DNA of 54,307 nt from Hysterium pulicare CBS 123377. Its lineage: Eukaryota; Ascomycota; Dothideomycetes; Hysteriales; Hysteriaceae. The notes under the pieces are model-generated. The model ran no database searches. It saw nothing but the letters and a program-made list of their open reading frames with translations, and was not told the origin of the DNA. The stretch spans positions 1-54,307 of the forward strand of contig AJFK01000205.1 of assembly GCA_000467715.1 (NCBI GenBank). The letters run 5' to 3'. The position numbers and the translations under genes were made by a program. Shown here piece after piece: positions 23,725-34,412 of the stretch; the stretch's first letter is position 1, and each line of letters begins with the position of its first letter.

Positions 23725-24245
23725 TGCTCGTATTCAACGAGAACTCAACGCAAAATCAAAGCAACACCGTTACATCATTCAATGAAATCAACCATGAATG
23801 AGAGCTTTAAATATAATAACCGCTTACGCGTGGTTGAGCTTAATCAAATTCTTTTTCAATGCTCGTATTCGGTCCCGTATTCGATCTTTTGCCCGGAGGT
23901 AGAGACATGGTATACACAATAAGGAACTCCAGATAATAAGCCAATTTGAATGCGTCTTTTTCGCGGGCTCTTATCTGCGGCTTATCATAGTCTTGGTCTT
24001 AAAGGTGTCGAATGTGGTGGAATGAGTGAGGTTGCGGATTGGAGCGATGCCGCCGTCAGCCCTACGGTGAAGCGCCAAGCCGCTAGCGAGTCAGGCAATT
24101 CATACATGACAACCAAAAAGTCCTCTCCATCTTTGATCACCTCCACCGTGCCGACTCACCACGGCCTCAGTTTTGTTTCTCTACTCCCGAGCGCAACAAC
24201 CCCTAGCAAACATCCCAGTCGCACCCCACAACATCATCCGTCAAA
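23725..24245. other. Intergenic stretch with MFAP1 promoter
   Basis: These 521 bp lie between the start codons of divergent pseudogene A and MFAP1. A GTATTCGGTCCCGTATTCG-like pair of GTATTC words occurs near 23867-23885, and GCTCGTATTC is shared by 23724-23733 and 23861-23870. No supported gene. Confidence 0.45.
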
Positions 24246-25490
24246 ATGCCTCCCAAAAAGATGACCGCGAACCCTCTCCAGCCCGCCCGTCACCGCCCCG
24301 GCAAACCCACCGCCGAAGACCCACCGTCCGCCTCCGAATCCTCAGAAGAAGAAGAAGAGGAAGAAAAGCAAGCAGCGGCCCCGAAACCCAAACCCGCGCC
24401 TCCGAAGGCGTCTTCCTTCCCGAAATCCTCCCTCGCGGCGCGGCAGAAGACAAGCGCACAAGCGGAAGCGGAAGCCCTTGCGCGGCAGAAACTTGAGGAG
24501 GAGTTTGAGACGGAGAGTGAGAGTGGGTCTGGGGCTTCGGGGAGTGGGAGCGGAAGTGGGAGTGGGAGCGGAAGTGGGAGCGGGAGTGAAGAGGAGGGGT
24601 CTTCTGAGGAGGAGGAGGAAAGTAGTAGTGAGGATGAAGCACCTCGGAAATTACTACGACCAGTCTTCATAAAGAAAGGTCAGCGGAACCAGACCTCCAC
24701 ACCCACCAAATCACAAGACGAGATCCAAGCCGAAGAAGAGAAGCGGAAAATTGAAACAGCGAATGCACTTGTGCAAGAACAGCTCGAGAGAGCGGCGGCG
24801 TTGAAAGCAGCGAAGAAAAAGAACTGGGACGACGAAGACAATCTCGAGGATGTGGATGTTGTAGATGACACCGATGCTCTCGACCCAGACGCCGAGTTTG
24901 CTGCCTGGAAACTCCGCGAACTCAAACGAATAAAACGCGATCGTGCTGCCATCGAAGCCGCTGAAGCGGAACGCGCTGAAGTAGAGCGACGGCGGAACCT
25001 CTCACAATCCGAGCGAGAAGCCGAAGATCGCGCGTTCCTCGAGAAGCAGAAAGAGGAGAGGGGCGATAGGGGTCAGATGCAGTTTATGCAGAAATACTTC
25101 CACAAGGGTGCGTTCTTCCAGGATGATTTGAAGGAAGCGGGCGTGGATGGGAGGAGAGTTATGGGTGCTAGGTTCGAGGATGCCACGAATAGAGAGGTGT
25201 TGCCCGAGTATATGCAGATTAGAGATATGACGAAGTTGGGGAAGAAGGGCAGGTCAAAGTATAAGGACATGAGGAGTGAGGATACGGGGAGATGGGGAGA
25301 TTATGGGGATAGGAAGGGGCCTAGAGGGGGAGATTTTGGGCTTGATGACAGGTTCAGACCTGATAGCTATAATCCTGGAGGAAGAGATGGTGCGACTGGT
25401 GCAAATGCTGGACCCTTGGGGGAAAGGAAGCGGGTGGGTGAGGATGCCAGGAGAGATGGGAAGAGACAAAGAGTTGATGATCGATATTGA
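24246..25490 (+). CDS. MFAP1: MFAP1 family spliceosomal protein (microfibrillar-associated protein 1 homologue)
   Basis: An intronless gene of 414 aa. The N-terminal ~140 residues are acidic and low complexity, with a (Ser-Gly)n run (~93-113) flanked by Glu/Ser blocks. The middle forms a long charged coiled coil (DEIQAEEEKRKIETAN...). The conserved MFAP1 C-terminal domain is clear: AAWKLRELKRIKRDR, MQFMQKYFHKGAFFQDDL, and LPEYMQIRDMTKLGKKGRSKYKDM...DTGRWGD. MFAP1 (distantly Spp381 in budding yeast) belongs to the B-complex spliceosome around the tri-snRNP and acts in nuclear pre-mRNA splicing, which fits an intron-rich genome. It converges with the GTPBP1-like gene, 248 bp between stops. The name is historical; no microfibril role is implied. 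Confidence 0.93.
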   Translation: MPPKKMTANPLQPARHRPGKPTAEDPPSASESSEEEEEEEKQAAAPKPKPAPPKASSFPKSSLAARQKTSAQAEAEALARQKLEEEFETESESGSGASGSGSGSGSGSGSGSGSEEEGSSEEEEESSSEDEAPRKLLRPVFIKKGQRNQTSTPTKSQDEIQAEEEKRKIETANALVQEQLERAAALKAAKKKNWDDEDNLEDVDVVDDTDALDPDAEFAAWKLRELKRIKRDRAAIEAAEAERAEVERRRNLSQSEREAEDRAFLEKQKEERGDRGQMQFMQKYFHKGAFFQDDLKEAGVDGRRVMGARFEDATNREVLPEYMQIRDMTKLGKKGRSKYKDMRSEDTGRWGDYGDRKGPRGGDFGLDDRFRPDSYNPGGRDGATGANAGPLGERKRVGEDARRDGKRQRVDDRY

Positions 25491-25738
25491 GGCTGCCGGG
25501 CAATCTTCTCATCACATTTGCATCGGGTATGGCGCATTGGAGGGTATGCATTTCATGGCGTTTACATCATCACGAGTGAGATCAAAGTCCAACATGGGCA
25601 TTCGAACCTGTAAATATATATCATAGTATAGGGCGAACGAACCGTCCATATATCATGGCAGGAGAGTTCATCTCTCGCCTACTTTCATTTACATCAACCA
25701 CATACAAATTCCGCATATCGCTTCCTCCTCCCCACCCT

Positions 25739-27870
25739 TCATGCCTCGCCTGTCCTCCTCTTCTCCGCAAGTTCTTTCTGCAGTTCCGGGTTCAACGGCT
25801 TGGCAGGATCATATCCCACGCTCTTAACAATCCCCAAGCCCTTCGTCCTCCCCTCCCTGAACAAGATTCGATCGCCAACAGTCAAGTACTCCGGTCGTTG
25901 GACGAACCTGAACGCCACTAGCGCACGATCTCCAGTACGGATGTACTGCCTATCGATGTCGATGATGGCACAAGTTTGCGATACAGGTCCAACATGTAAC
26001 ATAGCCTGATACTTTGTTTTGATAGTAGTAGCATGCGAAAGAATAAGTACTTCAGCGACAAATTCGCGGTAGACCTTTGGTTGGATAGGGATGTCGCTTT
26101 TCGAGGGATCCGGCTTATGCAGTACCACCATTCCCTTCCTGACATCTTTCCGTCGAACGTTTCGGAGTGCAAGTGAGGCAGACTGTCCTGCACTGCAGCC
26201 TGGGACGGGGATGCGTTTGCGCTCGATGGAACGGACTTTTGTAGTTGTAAATTGGCCGAGGCCGTCAGGGCCGATAAGAATGGTATCGCCAGTGTGGATG
26301 ACGCCACCCTTCACAACGCCCGAGACAACGGTGCCAACAAAGGGAACGGAGAAGGTATCATTGACATGGAATTCGAGCGGTGCGTCGGCGTTGTAGTTGC
26401 CATGGTGAGGGAGGATATTGAGAAACGTTCGTACAAGGGACAGATTTTCACCTGTTACGTTGGAGACCTGAAAGATGGGGCAGATACGTCGAGAAACGAA
26501 TTGGGTCTGGGAATGCCTTCAGCAAGGATGTTGAGGTAGTACAGCAGAGGAGACTTACAGCAGCATTTATACACTCCTCCCGATTCTTGATGAAGATTGG
26601 GATCTTCCTAGCTCCAGGAGACTTCAGGATCTTGGTCAACTGCGTGATAGTCTGCTCAAGAATATGAGGTGGGCAGATGTCGATTTTAGTAATGACCGCC
26701 ATAACAGGAACATTGTGCGCCAATGCAATGCCTAGATGCTCTCTGTGGGAATATTAGACTTCGCTTGCAATGAATGAAGCTGATAGCCTTACTTGCTCAT
26801 GCCAATCAACCCGTTATTCGCCGCCACCATCAAAAGACAGTAGTTGGGCTCACTGCTAAGCAAGCCAAATACGGTAGTTCTCAGATATCTCTCATGCCCT
26901 GCCAGATCAGTGAAGCTGATGACTTTAGCCTATGATCATTAGTCCATGTTTCTTAGTGTGGGTTCAACTGAGCTTACGGAGCGTCTTCCGATCTCCTCCC
27001 AAGTCAGCTTTCTGCCAGCGACATTCGAGACAACTACCTCTCCTTTGCTGTCAAATCCCATGATCTCCATTCCTACGGAGCTGGTCCGTCCGCTCTCAAT
27101 CTCATGCTTATGACGGAACAGGTTAACACGAGCTTTTCCACGTCCATCATCAAGCCCCCCTCTTACAAGAACGCCTAACATGGTACTCTTCCCAGCATCG
27201 ACTACTTCAAGTCAGCGTAGCTCTCCTGCCAACGTATATGATATGCCTCACCATTTCCCACGACAGCTATCCGTGTCTCAATCACATCGTCCACGTTTTC
27301 TGGTCTCCGCCTGATGATCAATTTCCCACTCACACCCTTCTCTTTCGCATTAGCAGGCCCTGCTTCTACATCTCCCCCAACATTCCTCGTCAGGAGTATC
27401 GTACAATCCGCATTCAGCTGGTTCGCAGCATGTTCCAAATTCTCAAGGGCTGTATCCCACTCCTCTTTCGAGAAGTTCATGGAGTCCCCATTATCCTCCA
27501 AACCCAAATCAAACAGCGTCTCGCCGTTTCCCTCAGCGAGTCGACCCCGTAGATACTGCGTCAGAGCTGCTACGCTCTCTTCGCTGGAATCCAGCAGTAG
27601 TGCCTTCAAGCGTGCATGGTTGACGTTGTCATCGGAAAGTCCGAGCTGATCGATAATGTCGAGCTCGTCGTGCTCTTCTAGGACTGCCTGGGTTTGGCCG
27701 GGAGGACGGCGGAGGGCCTGTTGCTTCTGAACGTAGTCGGCGAAATCGCTGAGGGCCTGAGATAATCCACAATGTTAGACTCCAACATAAGACAGCATTA
27801 GGGGGCTGTTCTATACAGATTCGCCTTTCCGCCGGTCCACCGGGGTCTGTTTCGCATGTCGTGAAGTCAT
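25739..27870 (-). CDS. GTPBP1/GTPBP2-like translational GTPase
   Basis: Six exons: 27870-27817, 27756-27252, 27201-26978, 26929-26793, 26742-26559 and 26506-25739, giving 623 aa with every phase closing. The GTPase motifs are G1 GN|VDAGKST (~185-193, split by intron 2), G3 DLAGHE and G4 TKID, with the extended N-terminal region typical of GTPBP1/2. Beta-barrel domain 2 ([27 protein letters not shown]) and domain 3 ([23 protein letters not shown]...[29 protein letters not shown]) follow, as in EF-Tu-like proteins. Mammalian GTPBP1/2 act in translation elongation, ribosome rescue and mRNA turnover; the fungal protein's role is less clear. Cytosolic. The G4 Thr in place of Asn is common in this subfamily. 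Confidence 0.92.
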
Positions 27871-28371
27871 AACCAGTATCTCAAGTTAATAAGCAACGCC
27901 GTAAGGTTTTCCCTATTGCTTTGCAGTTTGCTATTCGAGTGTAGTAGTAGAAGTCCATGAGACGGTGCTGCGCTTTCATTGGGGCGTGGTGTGTTCTGGA
28001 TGGTGGTGGAGAGCTCGGTGGGGAGCTGCTGTGGTGGGAGTTTGGGTTACTTATGTGCCTTATCGATAAGGAGAGTCATCGAGTCATCCGTCCAATGGCG
28101 CGTCGACTTGCTCCGCCCCCTGACTCATTTCACTCTCGCGCTCACGAGAAGGGCGCACCGTCAGAAAGGGCTGGCTTTCGTTGTTATTCTTATGCTGCTT
28201 CTGTGTCTATCTTCCACTCCACTCAGCGTACGAGAGACGCGCTCGTCGTCCTACCTAGGTATGCCATCGAATGAACGATATATTCCATGGCTTGGTACAG
28301 CCCGTTGTACACGTAGTCATTCATGTCAAGCCTGAAGGGACGGAACCGACTTGCGTACAACTAACCAGTCC
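27871..28371. promoter_or_regulatory. Promoter region of the GTPBP1-like gene and IDO 3' end
   Basis: These 501 bp separate the GTPBP1-like ATG from the upstream IDO stop on the same strand. Plus-strand ORFs here are chance. No repeat or RNA gene. Confidence 0.45.
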
Positions 28372-30031
28372 TCAATGTGCAGCAACGCCCCTCTCGCCGC
28401 AGTACTTTGCAACCTCCTTCTTCAACGTGTCTTGCTGCAAAGCAACGGTATCCACGATATCGCTTGTTCCAGCAACTGAGCGGCAGTACTCCGCTACCAT
28501 CATCATCTGAGACATAACAGCTTGGAGCTGGTTGGGCAACCACTAGATAATCCCATCAGCGGCAAGACAAAGACAGTGGCAAGCGGTACTTTGTGAAAAG
28601 CGGGTTCCTTACCGTGACAATTGGACTCCCACCAGTAGCAGTGGGGTGCATAGTTTGCTTCAAGATGTATTCTCTCGTGAAGCACCAGTGGCGCCAACGG
28701 AAGTCGCGCACTTCGTTCAAGGCGCGAAGATACAGTGCGGCAGATGCTGGATCTTGCAGAGCGAAGTCTTTCAAGCCTGACTCTCGAGCACAATCGCGTA
28801 CGGACTCAAGAAATTCGCGGTGGTTACCGGGGCGGTATTGGCGGAAGTCATTTAGAATCTCCGTAAGAGGCGTGCTAGGCATTGAGATCTGAAGCAAATT
28901 GTCACATAGTGGGATCTAAAAGCTAGATTAACAGGAAAGATCAGAACGTTCCTCGCGAAGTTAGATTTACCATGCTATCATTTGCTCCCGACTCGCCGCG
29001 GAAAGACATGGGCTCATCGCTTACGCCCTCGTAGACTACTCCGTTTGGAAACATGGATTGACTAGTGATACCAAAGATGAATGTGCGGAAGCTCGTGTAG
29101 CTATTCGGCTTGCTCCTCTTCCACATCGCTTCGAAGCTGTCAGTGTGATCTCCTCGATGATAATTAGGTTAACTTACTATTCATGACCGAGTTGATCTTC
29201 GTCAGTGCCTCAACTAGCACTCTCAAGCCTTCGTTGAAGAGCTCCCGATCATGAGAAGTAGATGCCTTGAGCATGTCCACGGCTCCCTTGATCAAATCTC
29301 CAGAATGTCGGACCATGGCAATGTGCACTAGGACAAAGCCAGCTTCCGAAGATTCAGGGTCCAGACCAAGTTCGAAGGCACGGATGAGACGCAGGTTGGA
29401 ATATTGCAAGCCCAGGTCGGGATCGACTAAGCGATAATTGAATAGCGCATATGATCCCGCATACTCCATGAAAGGTTTGAAGCCAGCTCTAACGCGCGTC
29501 CACGTAATCAGATGGGTTGAACAATGTTACAATATAACAAAGAAGAGAACAAAGCCGTTGAAGTAGCATAGAAAGCAGGGTGACTTACATTTCAGCGACC
29601 TTGACGATAGGCAAGGCAATGTTACTAGGCAGTGATTGTCTCCCGAGGCCATAATCTTCGCCTCTCATATGGCGTGCGTGACAGGGCTCAAGCAGGTAGG
29701 CTGAAGCAAGGAAGGAGTAGTCCCGATATAAGGCATTCATCAAGGGACGATCATCACAATATTTCTCAATCGCGGTCGTCAAGTCTGGTAAATCTGTGAG
29801 AACGGTATCGCCAAGTGAGAAGTTCGCAAGAAGTCCCGGTTCCCCTGAAGCTGTCTTGATAGGCATGCGAGCGAGAATAGACTCGAGAGGATCGAACTCC
29901 ACTGGAAGTTTAGCCACAGGCTCTTGACGAGGCAAGAAGCCTCTCGTGGTCGAGACCATGAAGGCGGGGAGCGTATGATCATCAGGATGAGTGTCCTCGA
30001 GGACCTTGAAGTTGAATGAAGATGGAGCCAT
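28372..30031 (-). CDS. Indoleamine 2,3-dioxygenase
   Basis: Five exons: 30031-29589, 29488-29178, 29128-28971, 28915-28613 and 28542-28372, giving 461 aa, a normal fungal IDO length. The haem-binding region is clear: RDFRWRHWCFTREYI with the likely proximal His at ~380, followed by HPTATGGSPIVT|WLPNQLQAVM across intron 4. Earlier hallmarks are FMEYAGSYALFNYRL, KINSVMN|TMWKRSKP and MSFRGESGANDSM|IPLCDNLLQI. IDO (yeast Bna2) opens the indole ring of tryptophan with O2 to make N-formylkynurenine, the first step of kynurenine and de novo NAD synthesis, in the cytosol. Introns of 100, 49, 55 and 70 bp fit the genome. Fungi often hold several IDO paralogues, so whether this is the main NAD-pathway copy is not known. 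Confidence 0.95.
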
Positions 30032-30969
30032 AGTGTTGACGAAAAAAGAAGATCAATTGATTAGAAGATAGAGTCGGGTTTGATGATTCTGCTGATGATG
30101 GTGGAAGCCTTGAGCGGGTGCGGAGCCGAACTTTGCCGTTCAAAATCTGCTTATATCTTGAGGCCGGAACGAATCCGGCCACGAGATAGCAACAATTCCG
30201 GCCTCTACCACCCAAAGGGAATTTTTGGCCGTATCGAGTACGTAATTGCGAGATATTTGCAAAGGCTCATGACTGGTCTTGACAACGGATATTCGAGGCT
30301 GGCCATCAATCCTAGACCATGTCGACGCACTCCACGGATCTATGAAAGGCATTGTTATCGTCGCCAAGGCTTCTTCAAGTGTTGGTAATTTGTCCTCACT
30401 TCTGCTCTTGCACCACTCATCCTGGATTCTGAAAAGCGAGGCGCAATGATTTTATCATTCTGGCCGGAGTGCATACTGGTTGACAGCCTCTAAATCGTCC
30501 TAAATGGAGTCAGCGTTACTTGCGGACATACACGGTATACATCGCAATCTTTTTAGGCTTTGGAACCCCAGTTCAGACTGTCGCAAACTATTAATCTTCC
30601 TATCTTGTAAGTGGTATTAAGTGAGCAGAAATGAACACAGAGGTGCTTTGGATGAAAAGTGGTGATGAAAGGTTGATGAAGAGAAGGGTGTGAGAGCGAG
30701 CGAGCCTCAACCCTTGCGTCCGCCAACCGGCCTATCAGAGTTCTCTTTCGTCAGCCTCATATTCTTCAGCTTTCTCGCAAATCAACACGAGGCAATGGAT
30801 TTTGAATCTAAGGCGATAAAGCCAAGACGTTTGGTCATCTCTTTAGACTTCTTTATTCGGTGAATTTCTTGATTCAGGCGCTTTTAAACTTTGCTGCGCC
30901 ACACCATTCTTGTGTCTAAAACGGTTCCAAGGTTGAGTCCAACCTAAGAGTCATACAGCAACATACTTA
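30032..30969. other. Divergent intergenic stretch between IDO and the RNA ligase
   Basis: About 0.94 kb between two divergently transcribed genes. Only short chance ORFs are present, on both strands. No repeat or RNA gene is seen; the right end carries the RNA ligase TATA box. Confidence 0.5.
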
Positions 30970-30977
30970 TATATAAA
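30970..30977 (+). promoter_or_regulatory. TATA box of the RNA ligase gene
   Basis: TATATAAA lies 66 nt before the RNA ligase ATG, within a TA-rich run, at a normal distance for a short fungal leader. Confidence 0.55.
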
Positions 30978-31043
30978 GCTCACTACTCCGACTTTGAAGT
31001 TACTACTATTTTGTATCTCTGACCTTGTTCCCATCCGAAGAAA

Positions 31044-32135
31044 ATGGAAGCGACAACCAAAATTTCAGTGCAACAACGGCAACCGCGGAAAATGGAGTCG
31101 ACACTATACCCAAAAATCACGAATCATATTAAAGAGGTCCTGAAAACTCTTAGTTGCCAGCTGAGAGATCCAGATGACGAAGCGAAGGTCGTCCTCCAGC
31201 CAATACCATTAGTCGGCACGGTCAAGCTCCACGGAACGCACGCCGACATCCTCATCTACATTGACAACACCATTATATTGCAGTCACGGAATTGCTCGAA
31301 TCTCTCAGAGATTGCAGATAACCAGGGATTCGCGAAGGCTATGTCAAATAAGCGCCCAATCCTCCTCGGAATTCGCAACCGATATCTGGCGCGGTGGAAA
31401 GAGTTGAATCCAGGCCAGGAGCTTGATCCGAATGCGCCGATTACTATAGCCGGGGAGTGGATTGGTCAGAAGATACAGAAAGGAGTCGCTATTGCCCAGC
31501 TCTCGAAACGACTAGTCATCATTTCGGTGAAAATCAATGGGAAGTGGGTGGCGGATGAAGACTATGCAGAAATCCATGCCGAGGAGGAGGGGATCTACAA
31601 TATCTCTCGAGGTGGTTTTTACCATGCCATCCTCGATCCGAAAGAGACTGCGAAGACTGCTGAAGAGTTAGAAAGGTTAGCGGAGGATGTTGCCGCTTGT
31701 TGTCCATTCGCGGCGACATTCGGAGTTGATGGAGAGGGAGAGGGGATAGTGTGGAAGCTCCAGCCGTATATCTACGAGTCGGGTCTGTGGTTCAAAACGA
31801 AAGGGGGTAAATTTAAACCGAGTTTCGTTCCTGCGCCGAAGAAACCGGCGCCATCAGACGATTTAATCGCTGCGAAGGAGACTGCGGCGGTGTTTGCGAA
31901 AGCTGGATGTTCGGAACAGAGAATGGAGCAAGGATTCGATATACTGAGAGAGAAGCAGCTGCCGCAAGATATGAAACGTCTCGGTGAATTCTTGAAGTGG
32001 GTTACAAACGACATCCTTGTAGAGGAGAAATGTGATATTGAGGAGCATTCGATGGATGACAAGATGTTAAAGGCGGAAATTATCGGGATCGCAAAGCCGT
32101 GGTATCTGGGTCGGTACACACGGACCGATAGTTGA
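31044..32135 (+). CDS. Rnl2-like RNA ligase domain protein
   Basis: An intronless gene of 363 aa with the covalent nucleotidyltransferase motifs of RNA ligases in order: motif I KLHGTHADI with the candidate adenylated Lys61, an AGEWIG segment (~136-141), a IIIa-like LVIISVKINGKW, motif IV GEGIVWK (~232-238) and motif V LWFKTKGGKF (~248-257). KxxGTxAD and EGxVxK plus FKTK place it with T4 Rnl2-like ligases rather than with the fungal tRNA ligase Trl1, which also carries kinase and phosphodiesterase parts. The C-terminal ~100 residues are helical and could be an added RNA-binding domain. It should seal 3'-OH/5'-PO4 RNA ends using ATP. There is no targeting signal I trust. Substrate and role in fungi are unknown. 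It lies 363 bp before a protein-kinase-like gene on the same strand. Confidence 0.87.
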   Translation: MEATTKISVQQRQPRKMESTLYPKITNHIKEVLKTLSCQLRDPDDEAKVVLQPIPLVGTVKLHGTHADILIYIDNTIILQSRNCSNLSEIADNQGFAKAMSNKRPILLGIRNRYLARWKELNPGQELDPNAPITIAGEWIGQKIQKGVAIAQLSKRLVIISVKINGKWVADEDYAEIHAEEEGIYNISRGGFYHAILDPKETAKTAEELERLAEDVAACCPFAATFGVDGEGEGIVWKLQPYIYESGLWFKTKGGKFKPSFVPAPKKPAPSDDLIAAKETAAVFAKAGCSEQRMEQGFDILREKQLPQDMKRLGEFLKWVTNDILVEEKCDIEEHSMDDKMLKAEIIGIAKPWYLGRYTRTDS

Positions 32136-32498
32136 AGATGGTAGATAGGATCCTGAAGGCAGTCAGATTCTTGTGGTAGCCGACCTCCATCATACTCACC
32201 TACCTCTTTCGTCGTGACAATTACATAAAAGAATGTTTGATCAATCCGAATACAACTAACAAAGAGTCCACGCATCTTACATTGCACATTGTGAATCAAC
32301 AACGCACCCAACACCAAGGTCGCGAAAGCATTGTTTATTTATGGCTGAATTGTGTACATCAGTAGCCGGCATAAAAACTCCGAGTTCACCACCTTTTCAA
32401 CGTCCCAGGTAGGGAAAAGCAGCGTTCACAAAACTTACATTTTCCAAACAGACTCCCCAATTCCTCACAAGGGGAATCAACTCACTGAGGTCGGCAGA

Positions 32499-33716
32499 AT
32501 GAACTCACGGGCTGAGTGTCAATCCGCAACTGTTACAAATCGCTCAATCGCAGGTCGAGGAGCGAGTCAGATGGTTACGTCAACTAGTCCAGATCAAGAG
32601 GCCGGGACTCCGTCTGTAATGTTTGTGGATTCCGATCCAATCGAGCCACCAGCGGAAGGTGATAGTCCAGACTTAGCAAATGAACCAGATCAAGGCAACT
32701 GCGAGCTAGACTGGGCCAAAGACTATTCCGAGCAGTTTTGGCCTGAAAACTACATTAAGCTCGCGGAAGCTGGCGGTGGATGTTTTGGGGTTGTTTACTA
32801 TGCTGTTCCCGAACAAAGCATCCGAGGCGTCTTGGACGTGCCAGATACTGGGCCAATAATGGATAAACTGATGAAGGACGTGTGTGTTATCAAGGTTTTC
32901 GACCCAACAAATGGAAAAAAGGCCTGTGCAGGGGAAGAGATCCGCACTCTTCTGAGAATTCACAAAGCGCTTGAAAGAAGTCATAAAGATCGGCTGGGCC
33001 ATTTGCTTGGCTTTGATCCACAGTTCTCCTGGATGGCTACCTCCGTAGTTTATGGTACTGAATTGGACTGTTTTCTCGGGGCTTTCAAGTACGACTGTCC
33101 CCACGTCTTCGTTTACCACGTCTTCATTCAGATAGCGGAGGCATTACGATACTTACATAAACAGAAGCCTCACGCCATAGTTCATCGCGATCTCCATGCT
33201 AGTAATCTTATGGTTGACGTGTGCAACAAGGACTACAAAGATCTCCCGAATATTGTTTTGATTGACTTTGGATGCTCCGAAGTCTGCGATAAACGGGTGG
33301 TGGAAAAATGGCCAGAGTACGGCCAGGACACAGAGACTACTAGTCGCGGATTTCAAAAGGCAGACATCGCCTCGCTCTGCAGAATAATGGTCGATATGGT
33401 CGATGTCAACTGTAGTGTCCGTAAGCGTAACGGTATAGGCCACTTCGTTCGTAATTTCGACAAAAAATGGAATGGCAGGTCTGAAACCATCGACGATAAA
33501 AAGCCAAAGCCGTTCATTGACCAGGTTTGGGATGAGTTCGGTAAAAAAGCGATCGACAGGCGGAAACGAGGAGCCATGAAGGAGCATGACATGAGATTGA
33601 TGAGCCAAGCAATGGAAAATTTTGAGTACAAGTACGACATGCTCGCAGATGCCGTCTTCCAGGCGGTGCTTGATCTCGCCGAACAGGACGGTGAGGAAGC
33701 GCAAATCTCGACATAA
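32499..33716 (+). CDS. Protein-kinase-like protein, divergent fungal type
   Basis: A 405-aa intronless gene. The frame is open upstream, but the first ATG is at 32499. After a ~75-residue Ser/Pro/Asp-rich disordered N-terminus comes a protein kinase fold: a glycine loop-like LAEAGGGCFGVVYYA (~88-102), VCVIKVF with the ATP-contacting Lys132, the catalytic loop IVHRDLHASNLMV (HRD at ~229-231), and VLIDFGCSE (DFG at ~256-258). The catalytic Lys of HRDxKxxN is replaced by His (HRDLHASN), and no APE motif is evident after DFG. Such divergent kinases are expanded in filamentous fungi and have mostly unknown substrates. HRDLHxxN also occurs in some active atypical kinases, so activity is possible. 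The start 363 bp after the RNA ligase suggests separate transcription. Confidence 0.75.
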   Translation: MNSRAECQSATVTNRSIAGRGASQMVTSTSPDQEAGTPSVMFVDSDPIEPPAEGDSPDLANEPDQGNCELDWAKDYSEQFWPENYIKLAEAGGGCFGVVYYAVPEQSIRGVLDVPDTGPIMDKLMKDVCVIKVFDPTNGKKACAGEEIRTLLRIHKALERSHKDRLGHLLGFDPQFSWMATSVVYGTELDCFLGAFKYDCPHVFVYHVFIQIAEALRYLHKQKPHAIVHRDLHASNLMVDVCNKDYKDLPNIVLIDFGCSEVCDKRVVEKWPEYGQDTETTSRGFQKADIASLCRIMVDMVDVNCSVRKRNGIGHFVRNFDKKWNGRSETIDDKKPKPFIDQVWDEFGKKAIDRRKRGAMKEHDMRLMSQAMENFEYKYDMLADAVFQAVLDLAEQDGEEAQIST

Positions 33717-34394
33717 CAAATTCCTAAGGCATTAAACTCCTTGATTCAAGATAGGTAAGAATGGACCAAACTGGACATAACCACATGAGAGAGAACAGCT
33801 AATCGCGTGAGTGAATGTGAAGTGAAGGCCGAATGAAGGAAGTCTCTCACGGTTGCGAGCTTCACGCGGTGTACTTGAGCTTGTTCCAGCTCCGAACAAA
33901 ATGTACAGGTGCAGTAACATATAATAAGTCGAGCTTCAAGAGAGGAAGAGACGCGTCCCTGGGCGCAAGGCGCACGACACGAATGCTGACAAAGCCGGCA
34001 TTTGAGGCTTAGTCATTCTCTCACCGCCCTTCTTCGTCTCCTTTTGCTCTCTGTTCCTCACTCCTCGTAAACTATTTGCTCCAATGGATTGCAGCGATCA
34101 GATCTGTCCTTATATATTGAATACATAGAGATAGTTCGAGTATAGTCAGGGAAAGATTTTCGACTTGAGGAAGAATACTATACGTTTTCATATAAGTTTT
34201 ATTCCCGTTCATGAGTGGTCTGCATTCCAATATAATCTTCTAAGCACTTTTTGCCTTGAGTTATACGTTATGAAGCCTAAAAGCCAGTTTAGGTTCTAAT
34301 TCCCGGATCCTAATGCTGTCCAAATACCGAAACCTATGTCATGCTCCAATATCTAGCTATGGAAAACTCATACTAGCGTAGAAACATGCAAACG
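33717..34394. other. Non-coding stretch after the kinase-like gene
   Basis: About 0.68 kb of increasingly AT-rich sequence with no supported gene; it leads into a degenerate repeat. Confidence 0.5.
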
Positions 34395-34412
34395 TAGGCA
34401 TCATTAAGATAG

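Noticed and set aside
32352-32498. N-terminal extension of the kinase-like gene
   Set aside because: The frame is open but begins at a GTG; the first ATG is at 32499.
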